NCBI RefSeq assembly: GCF_020523625.1
Contig: NZ_JAJAQH010000006.1
Location: forward strand, 186,001-250,000
DNA length: 64,000 nucleotides
From: Methylovorus menthalis
GTDB lineage: Bacteria > Pseudomonadota > Gammaproteobacteria > Burkholderiales > Methylophilaceae
Reading direction: 5' to 3'
Within the stretch, counting starts at the first letter, position 1, and each line of letters opens with the position of its first letter. Position numbers and translations under genes: made by a program. Shown piece by piece: positions 50,513 through 58,901 of this stretch. The notes under the pieces were generated by a model. The model was not told the origin of the DNA. It saw nothing but the letters and a program-made list of their open reading frames with translations, and made no database searches.

Positions 50513-50806
50513 CTAATGCAATGCCCTCAGCGCCGCCGCTGGTTCTTTCTCCACAATCGTCAACAACGCCGCTGCTGCCCCTGTTGGTTTACGCCGGTTC
50601 TGCTCCCAATTTCGCAAGGTGGCTACCTTTACGCCGATGAGTTGGGCAAACTCTGTCTGGCTCAGGCCGACTTTGTCGCGGATTGCCTTGGCGTCTGGCG
50701 TGTGGATTTCAGTGACTTTGCCGGGCGCTATCTCGCTGCGGCGAATGGCAACGGCTTCTTTCAGGCTTTGTTGCAAATCTTCAAACAATGTTTTGTCCAT
50801 GTTCAT
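50513..50806 (-). CDS. Antitoxin of NadS/HigA type (helix-turn-helix)
   Basis: A 97-residue DNA-binding antitoxin. The Xre-type helix-turn-helix is at IRDKVGLSQTEFAQLIGVKVATLRNWEQNRRKPTG (residues about 42-76), followed by a short C-terminal tail, EKEPAAALRAL. This is the NadS family pattern. The start at 50806 overlaps the toxin stop (ATGA), with AAAGGAG just upstream. It binds the toxin and probably represses the pair's promoter. Confidence 0.9.
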   Translation of the reverse strand: MNMDKTLFEDLQQSLKEAVAIRRSEIAPGKVTEIHTPDAKAIRDKVGLSQTEFAQLIGVKVATLRNWEQNRRKPTGAAAALLTIVEKEPAAALRALH

Positions 50807-51114
50807 AACTCCTTTACCAACTTGCGCAATATTGCGGTTTCTTTATCTGTGAGGTTGTCTTTTACGTTCTTGGGGTAAGCCACCAGCATCAAAATCTGGT
50901 CGTCTTCGGTAATCCAGTAATAGATCACCCGTATGCCGCCACTTTTGCCGCTGCCTGTTCTTTTCCAGCGTAGCTTGCGGATTCCTCCGCCATTCTTGAT
51001 GAGATCACCTGCATCTGGCTGGCGGGCAAGCTCTTCTTGCAATTTGCCATATTCCTCATCGGGGAGCAGGTCTGTAATCAGTCTGGTGAATGTAGGCGTT
51101 TCAATGAAAATCAT
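50803..51114 (-). CDS. RelE/HigB-type toxin
   Basis: A 103-residue toxin of the RelE/HigB superfamily (the RelE-like subgroup encoded with NadS). Recognisable segments are LLPDEEYGKLQEELARQPDAGDLIKNGGGIRKLRW and GGIRVIYYWITEDDQILMLVAYPK, typical of RelE-fold mRNA interferases. The ATG at 51114 is preferred because a good promoter lies immediately upstream, with the transcript likely to begin at the ATG itself. An earlier ATG at 51132 would lie inside the -10 to -35 region. The gene overlaps the antitoxin start by four bases. Confidence 0.88.
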   Translation of the reverse strand: MIFIETPTFTRLITDLLPDEEYGKLQEELARQPDAGDLIKNGGGIRKLRWKRTGSGKSGGIRVIYYWITEDDQILMLVAYPKNVKDNLTDKETAILRKLVKEL

Positions 51115-51120
51115 CCGGAA

Positions 51121-51148
51121 ACTATACGCCATTGGCGTATTTATTCAA
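51121..51148 (-). promoter_or_regulatory. Promoter and palindromic operator of the toxin-antitoxin pair
   Basis: On the minus strand TTGAAT (51148-51143) and TATAGT (51126-51121) are spaced by 16 bases. Between and overlapping them is a perfect inverted repeat ATACGCC-ATT-GGCGTAT (plus strand 51124-51140). An operator in this place would let the antitoxin block RNA polymerase. The -10 box lies seven bases from the toxin ATG, which suggests a leaderless mRNA. Confidence 0.75.
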
Positions 51149-51190
51149 GAGGTGTGCGGGTGGTTTATAACGAAAATATCTAAATCAATC

Positions 51191-51228
51191 AAAGCCAAAG
51201 GGCTAGAAAAAGCTAGCCCTTTGGCTTT
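51191..51228. terminator. 16-bp perfect hairpin downstream of katE
   Basis: Inverted repeat AAAGCCAAAGGGCTAG / CTAGCCCTTTGGCTTT with a six-base loop. It lies between the end of katE (51262) and the toxin promoter and is likely katE's terminator. The following bases lack a long T-run on the minus strand, so its strength is uncertain. Confidence 0.75.
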
Positions 51229-51261
51229 GTGGTAATGCTTAAGTGCTTGGCACTAATACAT

Positions 51262-53661
51262 CTAAACCATAGGCGGATCCGTCTCCCGGGCAAAGCTTCT
51301 CGGGCTACCCACTAGCTGCACAAAGTTTTGCAATGCGTCTTCCAACGCATTCACTGCCAGCAACGTTGGGTCTGGCGAGCCATCGACCAGGGTTTCCGGG
51401 ATGCCTGCGGTTTGCAGTAGTTGACGGCTGGTGCCGATGGCGAGCATGGGTTTGCAGTGGCGGTATTGGTCGCGCAGGAATTCCAGGGTTTGGCCGCTGG
51501 CGGCGAGGTTTTCGGCGACGAGCTTGCCATCTGGCAGGGCGACGGCGTCGAACAATACGCTGGGCATGGTTTCTATGCTGCCTTCGGCATCGAGTGCTGC
51601 GCCGCTATCTGCTTTTACCGGGCCTAACTGCAGGCCGAGTAGGCGGGGCACGCCACCGTCGGCGAGGATGGCGTCGTAAAGCGTTTGCACGCTGTCACCA
51701 TCTACACCATCGGCCACGAGTATGGCGACGCGGCGGCCGAGCAGCATGCCGTTGCCGGGGAAGTGTTGCTCGGAGAGGGCGGTGGAGGGTGGTGGCACGG
51801 GGAAGTCTGTGCTGCTGGCGAGTGGGGCGGCCTCGGGCAGGGCAATGCCTAACCCGGCGGCGACGCCTGCGGCCAGCTCTTCATCCACATTTACCAGCAA
51901 TGAGACGACGCGCTCGCGTATGGCCTGGGTTTGCACGCGGGTGAGCTCAAAGCGGAAGGCGTTGATGATGTGCTGCTGCTCGGGTGGGGATTGGCTGATC
52001 CAGAACAGCCGGGCTTGCGAGTAGTGGTCGGCAAATTTCTCTGGGCGGCCGCGCACTTTGTCTTCGGTGATGGTTTCGGGGAAGCTGGTGAAGCCTTGCA
52101 TGCCGGCCTGAAACGGACAGCCGCCCGCCAGGGAGTTGGGCTCATACGCGACACGGCCACGCGGAATGGACTGGCGGTGCATGCCATCGCGCTGGTTGTT
52201 GTGCACGGGCTTGAGCGGGGCGTTAATAGGCAGCTCGTGAAAGTTGACGCCACCGAGGCGGCTGATCTGCGTATCCAGATAAGAGTGGATGCGGCCTTGC
52301 AGCAGGGGGTCGTTGCTGAAGTCGATGCCGGGGATGATGTGGGCGGTGCAAAACGCCACTTGCTCGGTTTCGGCAAAGAAGTTGTCGGGGTTGCGGTTTA
52401 GCACCATTTTGCCGATGGGGGTGACGGGCACCATTTCTTCGGGGATGAGCTTGGTCGGGTCCAGCACGTCAAAGCTGAATTCCTCGGCCTGCGCTTCGGT
52501 GAATACCTGCACGCCCAGCTCCCACTCGGGGTAGGCGCCTGCTTCGATGGCTTCCCACAAATCGCGGCGGTGAAAGTCGGGGTCGGCGCCGCCCAGTTTC
52601 ACGGCTTCATCCCACACCAGCGAGTGCACGCCAGCGATGGGTGTCCAGTGAAACTTGCAGAACACGGATTCGTTTTTGTCATTCACCAGGCGGAAGGTGT
52701 GCACGCCAAAGCCCTGCATCATGCGGTAGCTGCGCGGAATGGCGCGGTCCGACATCTGCCACATCAGCATGTGGGTGGATTCGGGCATCAGCGAAACAAA
52801 ATCCCAATAGGTATCGTGTGCGCTGGAGGCCTGCGGCATGCCAAAGTGCGGCTCGGGCTTCACGGCGTGAACCAGGTCGGGGAATTTCATCGCATCCTGG
52901 ATGAAAAACACGGGGATGTTGTTGCCGACCAGATCCCAATTGCCTGCGTCGGTATAAAACTTGACGGCGAAGCCACGCACATCACGCGCGGTATCCATGG
53001 AGCCACGCTCGCCCGCCACGGTGGAAAAGCGCACAAATACCGGCGTCTGCTTGCCCGCCTCGTTAAACGGCGCGGCCTTGGTGAGGTCGGTGAGCGGTTT
53101 GTAATTCTCAAAATAGCCATGGGCAGCGGAGCCACGCGCATGCACCACGCGCTCGGGGATGCGCTCATGGTCAAAATGCGTGAGCTTTTCACGCAGGATA
53201 AAGTCTTCCATCGCCGTCGGTCCGCGCAGACCGATCTTCAGCGAATCCTGATTGCTGGCGACATTCACACCTTGATTGGTGGTCAGCATCTGCCCGGCGG
53301 AATCTACCCGCACACGGTCCAGATCGCCCTTCATGCGGTTTTCACCCGCAGGCGCTTTGCCTGCGCCGGTCTTGGGCGATGCCACGGTTTCATTCACTGT
53401 GCTGCCGGTAGTCGCAGGCGAATCCGGCAAACTGAATGCCCCGGTGTAAGGGCAACGCGCCGCCTCGCCATACTCCTGAGCCTTGGAAGGGTTGTGCGGA
53501 ATACTCGACGAGAGTTGATCCGTGCCGCTGACTTTTTCTACCAGCTTGGCAGGCCCGGCCGCCTTGGGCGTGGCCGGTGGTGTATGTGTAGAAGGGCCCG
53601 ACACCGTGCCCTGCGCTGCCCCTGTACCAATCGAATTCTTAGCCTTACGTTGAGACGCCAT
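51262..53661 (-). CDS. katE: Catalase HPII, large-subunit clade 2
   Basis: A 799-residue heme catalase that splits hydrogen peroxide. The lengthy N-terminal extension is followed by a core with [22 protein letters not shown] (catalytic His), [44 protein letters not shown] and the proximal-side [13 protein letters not shown]. The C-terminal about 150 residues are the flavodoxin-like GATase1 domain ([17 protein letters not shown]) of large catalases. The gene is GC-rich like the core, in contrast to its AT-rich neighbours. It is monocistronic. Confidence 0.97.
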   Translation of the reverse strand: MASQRKAKNSIGTGAAQGTVSGPSTHTPPATPKAAGPAKLVEKVSGTDQLSSSIPHNPSKAQEYGEAARCPYTGAFSLPDSPATTGSTVNETVASPKTGAGKAPAGENRMKGDLDRVRVDSAGQMLTTNQGVNVASNQDSLKIGLRGPTAMEDFILREKLTHFDHERIPERVVHARGSAAHGYFENYKPLTDLTKAAPFNEAGKQTPVFVRFSTVAGERGSMDTARDVRGFAVKFYTDAGNWDLVGNNIPVFFIQDAMKFPDLVHAVKPEPHFGMPQASSAHDTYWDFVSLMPESTHMLMWQMSDRAIPRSYRMMQGFGVHTFRLVNDKNESVFCKFHWTPIAGVHSLVWDEAVKLGGADPDFHRRDLWEAIEAGAYPEWELGVQVFTEAQAEEFSFDVLDPTKLIPEEMVPVTPIGKMVLNRNPDNFFAETEQVAFCTAHIIPGIDFSNDPLLQGRIHSYLDTQISRLGGVNFHELPINAPLKPVHNNQRDGMHRQSIPRGRVAYEPNSLAGGCPFQAGMQGFTSFPETITEDKVRGRPEKFADHYSQARLFWISQSPPEQQHIINAFRFELTRVQTQAIRERVVSLLVNVDEELAAGVAAGLGIALPEAAPLASSTDFPVPPPSTALSEQHFPGNGMLLGRRVAILVADGVDGDSVQTLYDAILADGGVPRLLGLQLGPVKADSGAALDAEGSIETMPSVLFDAVALPDGKLVAENLAASGQTLEFLRDQYRHCKPMLAIGTSRQLLQTAGIPETLVDGSPDPTLLAVNALEDALQNFVQLVGSPRSFARETDPPMV

Positions 53662-53891
53662 GACAGTTCCTTATGAGGTTGGGAATGCGTTGCCGCAGAA
53701 GACCCCGAGCATAGGTGGAACCACCATGCCCTCTAATCGGTAAAGTCCTTAAAGGGGTGTAGGAGGATTTGGTGGGGAGGGGAAAGGTACGCTGGTGGGA
53801 CTCGCTTAGCGAGGGAGTGCCTTAGTTCCTGAGCTTAAAACGAGAAAGCAAGAAGCCTCCCGAAGGGCCAACGTAAGTTTTGTATACCTAA

Positions 53892-53922
53892 AAATAAACC
53901 CCGAATAATTCGGGGTTTATTT
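53892..53922 (-). terminator. Terminator of the PEP-CTERM gene
   Basis: Inverted repeat of 13 bp (ATAAACCCCGAAT / ATTCGGGGTTTAT) around a single A, with flanking A and T pairs. It begins at the stop codon of the gene to its right. Confidence 0.88.
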
Positions 53923-54614
53923 CATGATTTAACTTTTTTACGTCTTGAAACTGTCATCATCAGTCCGAGTCCTGCTGCAAACAAAGCTAAACTACTAGGC
54001 TCTGGAACAGCAGACGCATATGGTGTTCCAACATCACCAGCATGAACTGCCCAAGCATAAAATTTTAACACTTTTCTATCTGTGCCTTGATTTCCACCTT
54101 CAGTGGAAAACAGCCAAGCTTCTGACCTTCCATACGAATCATTAAGCCAATAATAATAGCTAGCGATGTTGTCGAATTCGGCCGTGTTTTTCACTCCATA
54201 ACCAGAGCTAGGATATCCTGCATTTCCCAATGTAATGTAATATAGGTGCGCCAACTCCGAAGTCACTGGGTTGGGCCGATAACCAGCATTACTTCCCCCT
54301 TGAAAGTTATAGTTTGGCCCACCGGTACCTAAGTATGCTGGTAAACGCCAGCCACTCACTCCAGCAATATTTAAGTTGGATACCCACGCTTGAGCATCAT
54401 CCCAACTAGCAGTTGAATTTAGGCCGCCTGCATCCTTTAACCAAGTAATATTCAACGATGAATCATAGTATGCCTCAAACCCGTTTTTAGCATTTCCATC
54501 CATATCTCGTCCATGTAGCGTTGTTTCCCATGTGCCTTGTCCAGCAAGGGGGCCTGCAAGAGCAAATGAAGATAAAATTAAGCCAATAATGACTTGAAGA
54601 ATCGCTGTATACAT
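53922..54614 (-). CDS. Exported DUF1566/Lcl-like protein with PEP-CTERM anchor
   Basis: A 230-residue exported protein. A signal peptide (TAILQVIIGLILSSFALAGPLAG) is followed by a Trp/Gly/Asp-rich domain of the DUF1566 (Lcl) type: SSLNITWLKDAGG, ASWDDAQAWVSNLNIAGVSGWRLPAYLG. The C-terminus (AVPEPSSLALFAAGLGLMMTVSRRKK) is a PEP-CTERM sorting signal, recognised by an exosortase. No exosortase gene occurs in the window. It is AT-rich and near the left edge of the tRNA-repeat array. Confidence 0.85.
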   Translation of the reverse strand: MYTAILQVIIGLILSSFALAGPLAGQGTWETTLHGRDMDGNAKNGFEAYYDSSLNITWLKDAGGLNSTASWDDAQAWVSNLNIAGVSGWRLPAYLGTGGPNYNFQGGSNAGYRPNPVTSELAHLYYITLGNAGYPSSGYGVKNTAEFDNIASYYYWLNDSYGRSEAWLFSTEGGNQGTDRKVLKFYAWAVHAGDVGTPYASAVPEPSSLALFAAGLGLMMTVSRRKKVKS

Positions 54615-54850
54615 CCTTATACCACTCCCATTGTTTTTATTTGAGTACTGAGATTATTACTTACCTTAACTAATCCTATCTATAGGGCGAATGAACTAAT
54701 AACTCTCAGCTCTTGAGTCTCCTCTAATTACGGGACCAGATATTGGGCTGTCTCACTCGTATGTTACGTTATTGCTGCTCTTGAGGATCAGCATAGTGTT
54801 CGAGCTAACCTTCTTAAATAACTGCGTAGCTCACATGTTCCATGTTCGAT

Positions 54851-55110
54851 ATGAGGCTCTTAGATGGTCTTGATACTCCACCCAGCGAGCCGTTTCGGTG
54901 ACACGATCTTCGTCACACAATTGGCAAGGGCCGCGCCCAAAAATGAACGCTATTGAATGTTTTGCAGGAGCTAGGCGGCTGGGCTATGGGAGATGTAACA
55001 GCATTACGCACACTCTCGCTGCTGGGCCGGCTCAATAGCTAACTCGTCCCGTCCGCCACAAGGCAAGGGACTGACATTTTTATTAAGGAAAAGCAAAAAG
55101 CCAGCCGAAG
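54851..55110 (+). pseudogene. Decayed tyrosine recombinase (integrase), 3' end
   Basis: The remnant of a phage-type integrase C-terminus. In one frame the box-II motif HDLRHT (54902-54919) follows FR and a stop (TGA at 54899, where relatives have Trp). A second in-frame stop follows at 54944, then LNVLQELGGW (54953-54982). After a frameshift, a run with QHYAH at 54999-55013 matches the active-site Tyr region. The tail ggg-act-gac-att-ttt encodes GTDIF, followed by the hairpin and repeat A. Integrase genes commonly end next to their attachment site, so this is the lost integrase of an element that used that repeat. Confidence 0.75.
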
Positions 55111-55120
55111 GTGGCTTTTT
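55095..55120. terminator. Hairpin A (UUCG-loop terminator beside repeat A)
   Basis: AAAAAGCCA / TGGCTTTTT stem. Read on the minus strand, the loop centre is CCTTCGGC, a stable UUCG tetraloop context, so this looks like the terminator of the tRNA gene from which repeat A derives. Confidence 0.7.
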
Positions 55121-55124
55121 ATAT

Positions 55125-55159
55125 TGGTGCGCCCGAAGAGATTCGACCTGACCCCTTGG
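55125..55159 (-). repeat. tRNA-Arg 3'-half repeat A (partial)
   Basis: On the minus strand this reads CCAAGGGGTCAGG, then TCGAATCTCTTCGGGCGCACCA with a five-base gap compared with repeat B. It retains the acceptor end and encoded CCA, but lost part of the T arm. It is probably an old attachment site. Confidence 0.75.
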
Positions 55160-55316
55160 ATATGCTATTGGCCAATAGCAGGGGCTTGCAAATGGTGTTA
55201 GATTGGACGAATGATCATATTGTGATGAATGAGTTTTGATTTGGTTGGCAAAAATAGTTAACCAATCCCTAGCCTAACAATTTTAGAGTGCGATTTAATC
55301 TACTTCAGGAGAATCC

Positions 55317-55550
55317 ATGGAATCCAACCCAAGAGAGCATTTGGAATTTGTCAGAAACTTAGATATATCAAGTGAGATTTATGACGCTTATTCTTATGAA
55401 AATATCGTTGGGAAACTGGTCTATGTCCACGCAACCGATAGCTATCATTACCATGATTACACAGTGACACCGAACCAATCCCTAGATTTGGCCTCTGAAA
55501 ATTTGGAAATTTGTGAAGAAAAAGTGGCAGACTATTACTTATCTAAGTAA
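55317..55550 (+). CDS. Small acidic hypothetical protein
   Basis: A 77-residue predicted protein with many acidic and Tyr residues (DAYSYENIVGKLVYVHATDSYHYHDY). It has a good ribosome site, AGGAG, seven bases ahead of the ATG. I do not recognise its family. It is the only plus-strand gene between repeats A and B, with a hairpin 118 bases after its stop. Function unknown. Confidence 0.55.
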   Translation: MESNPREHLEFVRNLDISSEIYDAYSYENIVGKLVYVHATDSYHYHDYTVTPNQSLDLASENLEICEEKVADYYLSK

Positions 55551-55667
55551 AGCCAGGCGCATTGATCTGTCTGAAACCTACTGGGAAAAGTCAGATGAAA
55601 AATCGAGTATTTAACGCGGCCTGAAAGCTAAGGCATCACAAGGCGGCATGGCAGTGCCAGAAATGAC

Positions 55668-55693
55668 AAAAGGCTAGCATAAGCTAGCCTTTT
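55668..55693. terminator. Hairpin B
   Basis: Perfect 11-bp inverted repeat AAAAGGCTAGC / GCTAGCCTTTT with an ATAA loop, immediately before repeat B. Confidence 0.85.
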
Positions 55694-55699
55694 GTTTGT

Positions 55700-55745
55700 T
55701 TGGTGCGCCCGAAGAGATTCGAACTCCTGACCCCTTGGTTCGTAG
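55700..55745 (-). repeat. tRNA-Arg 3'-half repeat B (best preserved)
   Basis: On the minus strand this reads anticodon loop CTACGAA (ACG), the 3' anticodon stem CCAAG, variable region GGGTC, T stem and loop (AGGAG TTCGAAT CTCTT) and acceptor CGGGCGC-A-CCA. The 5' half of the tRNA is missing. The T stem pairs, so this is a recent or conserved copy of a tRNA-Arg(ACG) 3' end. Confidence 0.85.
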
Positions 55746-56021
55746 GACGAAATTCTTGGTAAATCGCTATTGTAAACAGTCACTTATGACGCCTGCGAAT
55801 TTCATATTTAGCTGCAATTAGCGTGATTAAAGCCTAAGTTATACCCACTGCGTTACAATTTCCCTACAGCAGTGTCTGCTATCAGCCAAAAGCGGACATT
55901 CAGAAAATAGCCCCGCCTGAAAAATGATAGCGCTGGCGTATACTCTTGGGCACTTCAACCCGATCAAAGCACACAATTAGTATTCCGCTAAATTCGGCAA
56001 CTATATGCTTATCAAATCCCT

Positions 56022-56765
56022 ATGAAACCTCAACCCCCTGTCGCACTTGTCACCGGCTCAACTTCCGGTATCGGCGCTGCCATCGCTCGCCGACTCTCCA
56101 TGGAGGGATTCTTAATCGTCTTACATTCACGCAATTCGGCTGACGCGGGACATGCGCTTGCCCGTGAACTCGGTTCGGCAGCTTATGTGCAAGCAAATTT
56201 GGCCGACGATGCGGATAGAGTGAGACTCATCCGTGAATCCATAGCCGTATGGGGTCAACTCGACATTCTGATCAACAATGCCGGAATCAGTCGGGTTATT
56301 CCACACAATGATCTGACTGCGGCCACATCGGATATTTGGCAGGAACTGCATGAGGTAAATGTCGTTGCACCTTTTCGTTTGGTGGCAGAAGCAGAATCTG
56401 AGCTTCGTAATGCTGCTGGAAGAGGCAGGCCCGGCTGCGTTGTTAACATCAGTTCGCACGCTGGCGTCCGACCAAAAGGGGCGTCAATTCCTTATGCTGC
56501 GACCAAGGCCGCGTTAAATCATGTGACTCGATTGCTCGCGCTTTCACTAGCCCCAGATATCCGTGTAAATGCTATCGCTCCCGGTTTAGTAGACACACCA
56601 CTCACATCGAGCTGGACACAGGCGCAGCAGCTTTGGAAAGAGCGAGCTCCTATGCGTCGAGCGGCTAGCCCCGAGGATATTGCTCAGGCTGTCTCAATGT
56701 TAGTCGCATCAGACTTTATGACTGGAGAAATTCTGCTTTTAGATGGTGGATTGAACCTAACTTAG
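56022..56765 (+). CDS. Short-chain dehydrogenase/reductase
   Basis: A 247-residue NAD(P)-dependent oxidoreductase. The cofactor motif is TGSTSGIGAAIA, the structural motif is NNAG in LINNAGISRV, and the active-site set is Ser in NISSHAG plus Tyr and Lys in YAATK. All are complete, so it is likely active. It resembles FabG-type 3-oxoacyl reductases but the substrate is unknown. It is the only gene between repeats B and C and ends 88 bases before hairpin C. Confidence 0.88.
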   Translation: MKPQPPVALVTGSTSGIGAAIARRLSMEGFLIVLHSRNSADAGHALARELGSAAYVQANLADDADRVRLIRESIAVWGQLDILINNAGISRVIPHNDLTAATSDIWQELHEVNVVAPFRLVAEAESELRNAAGRGRPGCVVNISSHAGVRPKGASIPYAATKAALNHVTRLLALSLAPDIRVNAIAPGLVDTPLTSSWTQAQQLWKERAPMRRAASPEDIAQAVSMLVASDFMTGEILLLDGGLNLT

Positions 56766-56852
56766 GAAGCTCTTGTTAATCGATTGCCGCTTTGGGTAGA
56801 TAGCAGACCATTTTTGCGTTGGAAGCCCATAGTTATATCGAACCAAATTATA

Positions 56853-56882
56853 AAAGGCTGAACCTTTGACGAATCAGCCTTT
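56853..56882. terminator. Hairpin C
   Basis: Nine-bp stem AAAGGCTGA / TCAGCCTTT with a 12-base loop, just ahead of repeat C. Confidence 0.75.
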
Positions 56883-56888
56883 GTATTT

Positions 56889-56940
56889 GTTGCGCGACCA
56901 TTAAGATTTGAACTGCTGACCCGATGGGTCATGGGACGAA
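56889..56940 (-). repeat. tRNA-like 3'-half repeat C (degenerate)
   Basis: Aligned with repeat B over the whole length (AGATTTGAACTGCTGACCC against AGATTCGAACTCCTGACCC), but with scattered substitutions, a disrupted T stem and a changed anticodon loop (CCATGAC). Both B and C run on into GGACGAA. Either an aged copy or a half of another tRNA. Confidence 0.65.
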
Positions 56941-56989
56941 TGCTCATTGTTTTTCTTGATCATCAGAAGCTATGATTGCATAAACCTTC

Positions 56990-57940
56990 ATGAAAGAACA
57001 TTGTATGAATGTGATTGAAATACCAAAAGAAGTTAATCGGTTTGTTCTTTACTTCAACACGCAAAAATATGATGTCAATGCATACGCACTAGCCACAGCT
57101 CTAATTGGATTGGCTGATGCGGTGAAGGAGGTTAACGCAGCCGTGAACCCTGGATATCGGGTTGAGGTTGTCGTTGAGACCTTGGTGGATGGTAGTTTTC
57201 AAGCAGTTGTACGAACGGTCTATGAAAAGGCGAAGAACCTTTTCTCTAATGAAGCTGTAAAAGCAATTGTTTATGGGATCATTTCGACGCATATTTATGA
57301 AACCTTAATTCAGACGAATACCCCACCAAGAATTGAAGTTAGCAAAGAGATGGTCATTATTGAGTCTGGGGATAATAAGATTATTGTGGATAGAAGTGTC
57401 TATGAGGCGAAGAAAGGGCTCGAAAAATCAGAACGTTTCAACGCTGCGATAGGTAAAGTTTTTCATGGGGCATTGGCTGATCCTGAAGTTTTGGGTATAG
57501 GACTTAAAACTGACTTTAGTAAACCCCCCCCATTAATCTATGTGCCACGTGATAGATTTGTAATATTCGATCACAGACGGATAGAGGAGGATGGGGTAAG
57601 AGAAATCGTCGAGTTCGCTAATTTAGAGATTTCCAGAGCAATCCTTTCCCGTGGAAACCGAAAATGGGAGTTTTTTTGGAGGGGAATTAAGATTTCAGCA
57701 CCGGTAATGGATAGTCGATTCTATGATCGGTTCTTCGCGCATGAAATAACGATAGCGCCGGGCGATGGCTTATATGTGGCATTGAGGATAGTGCAACGCC
57801 AAGATCCGGACACTGGAATATTTAAGAATGAGCGTTACGAAGTTATTGAGGTGCATGAGCATCTGCCAAAGATGCAGCAGCAGTTGATTAAACAAAACGA
57901 TGAGCCGGGGGGCATGGAGTCAAAAGCAGGATCTTGGTGA
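56990..57940 (+). CDS. Hypothetical protein, first gene of the repeat C-D module
   Basis: A 316-residue soluble protein with no signal or membrane helix. I do not recognise its family. It has an N-terminal alpha/beta segment (EVNRFVLYFNTQKYDVNAYALATALIGLADAVKEV) and a later Trp- and aromatic-rich part (NRKWEFFWRGIKISAPVMDSRFYDRFF). An alternative start is at 57005. It is the first of four genes in the same direction, followed after 86 bases by a membrane-anchored protein. Base composition is AT-rich compared with the core. Confidence 0.65.
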   Translation: MKEHCMNVIEIPKEVNRFVLYFNTQKYDVNAYALATALIGLADAVKEVNAAVNPGYRVEVVVETLVDGSFQAVVRTVYEKAKNLFSNEAVKAIVYGIISTHIYETLIQTNTPPRIEVSKEMVIIESGDNKIIVDRSVYEAKKGLEKSERFNAAIGKVFHGALADPEVLGIGLKTDFSKPPPLIYVPRDRFVIFDHRRIEEDGVREIVEFANLEISRAILSRGNRKWEFFWRGIKISAPVMDSRFYDRFFAHEITIAPGDGLYVALRIVQRQDPDTGIFKNERYEVIEVHEHLPKMQQQLIKQNDEPGGMESKAGSW

Positions 57941-58026
57941 GATTCCGCAAACCAGATTCTTTCAAATTTTATCTGAGCCTGAAATTCCATGCCCTTATAA
58001 CTGTTTAGCTTTCAAAGAGGAAACTC

Positions 58027-58563
58027 ATGCAAACCACACTAGGCACGATGAAGCTTTGGTTGGAAATAGCCGCCTTCGGTTTCGCAGCGGTTTTCATTCT
58101 TACTAAGCTGATCGGAGGTCAATTCAATGCTGGAGCGGAAATGTCAGTGGAGACAATCAGAGAGCATATCCCAGGAAATCAAGCTGAAGATTTTGTAGCG
58201 ATAGTCATCATACTTAAGCGATCGGATATCGGCCGCATTGAGGTCCACGACATACTGATTGAAGCAACCGACCTTAATGATGGGTCCAAGATCAAAGTGC
58301 CGAGGCAAGAGAGACTGGTCACCGAACGCACAACTGAAAAGGACCAAAATGGGCGATTCCAGGCAACTGAGAACCTATCAAATGAAGGAGTATTTCTTCC
58401 TCCTGGTGACGCCACGCAGTTCGCCTATTTGCTACGGGTTAAACGAACCGCACCAGTTATTGTCGATGCCACGATACTGGCAAGCAGGTCAGGGCCATGG
58501 ATCGGCCAGCCGCAGTGGCGAGGTTCGGCCGTCTCCCTGCCAAAGGAAAACAGTAACAACTAA
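58027..58563 (+). CDS. Hypothetical membrane-anchored protein
   Basis: A 178-residue predicted protein with one N-terminal helix (WLEIAAFGFAAVFILTKLIGG) that likely anchors a small extracytoplasmic or cytoplasmic beta-rich domain (VAIVIILKRSDIGRIEVHDILIEATD). It has an AAAGAGG ribosome site. The family is unknown. The stop (TAA) is directly followed by TTTCCTTCAAGCGGAC, which resembles the left end of integron attC sites. Confidence 0.6.
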   Translation: MQTTLGTMKLWLEIAAFGFAAVFILTKLIGGQFNAGAEMSVETIREHIPGNQAEDFVAIVIILKRSDIGRIEVHDILIEATDLNDGSKIKVPRQERLVTERTTEKDQNGRFQATENLSNEGVFLPPGDATQFAYLLRVKRTAPVIVDATILASRSGPWIGQPQWRGSAVSLPKENSNN

Positions 58564-58901
58564 CCTTTCCTTCAAGCGGACAGCCCATAGCTATCATTTA
58601 CTTTTCGCGGTTTAAATTTTCTAAAGATTGCCTGCACAATATTACCATCATGATAATAAAAACCTTACACATTGGCTTTTTAAACTGCAATGTTTAATCT
58701 CAGTGGTTTATTATGACTCTAGTATGTCTATTGACACGTATTTCTATAGATGAGATATTTGCGATTATTAATCATCTTGCTGAATTATCTAGTAAATTTT
58801 AGAATTTTGGACTTATAAAATCAATTTTTCACAAGATTAAATAATTAAAGATTGATTTGTTGTTTGACGTTTTTGTTTATCCATATTGTCAGGGGATGCA
58901 A
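58564..58901. other. Gap with attC-like start, then AT-rich promoter region
   Basis: The first about 50 bases after the previous stop include CTTTCCTTCAAGCGGACAGC, then GCGG and TTTAA near 58608, resembling a weak attC element. The rest, up to the peptidase gene, is very AT-rich with no frame of note and probably holds its promoter. Confidence 0.35.
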
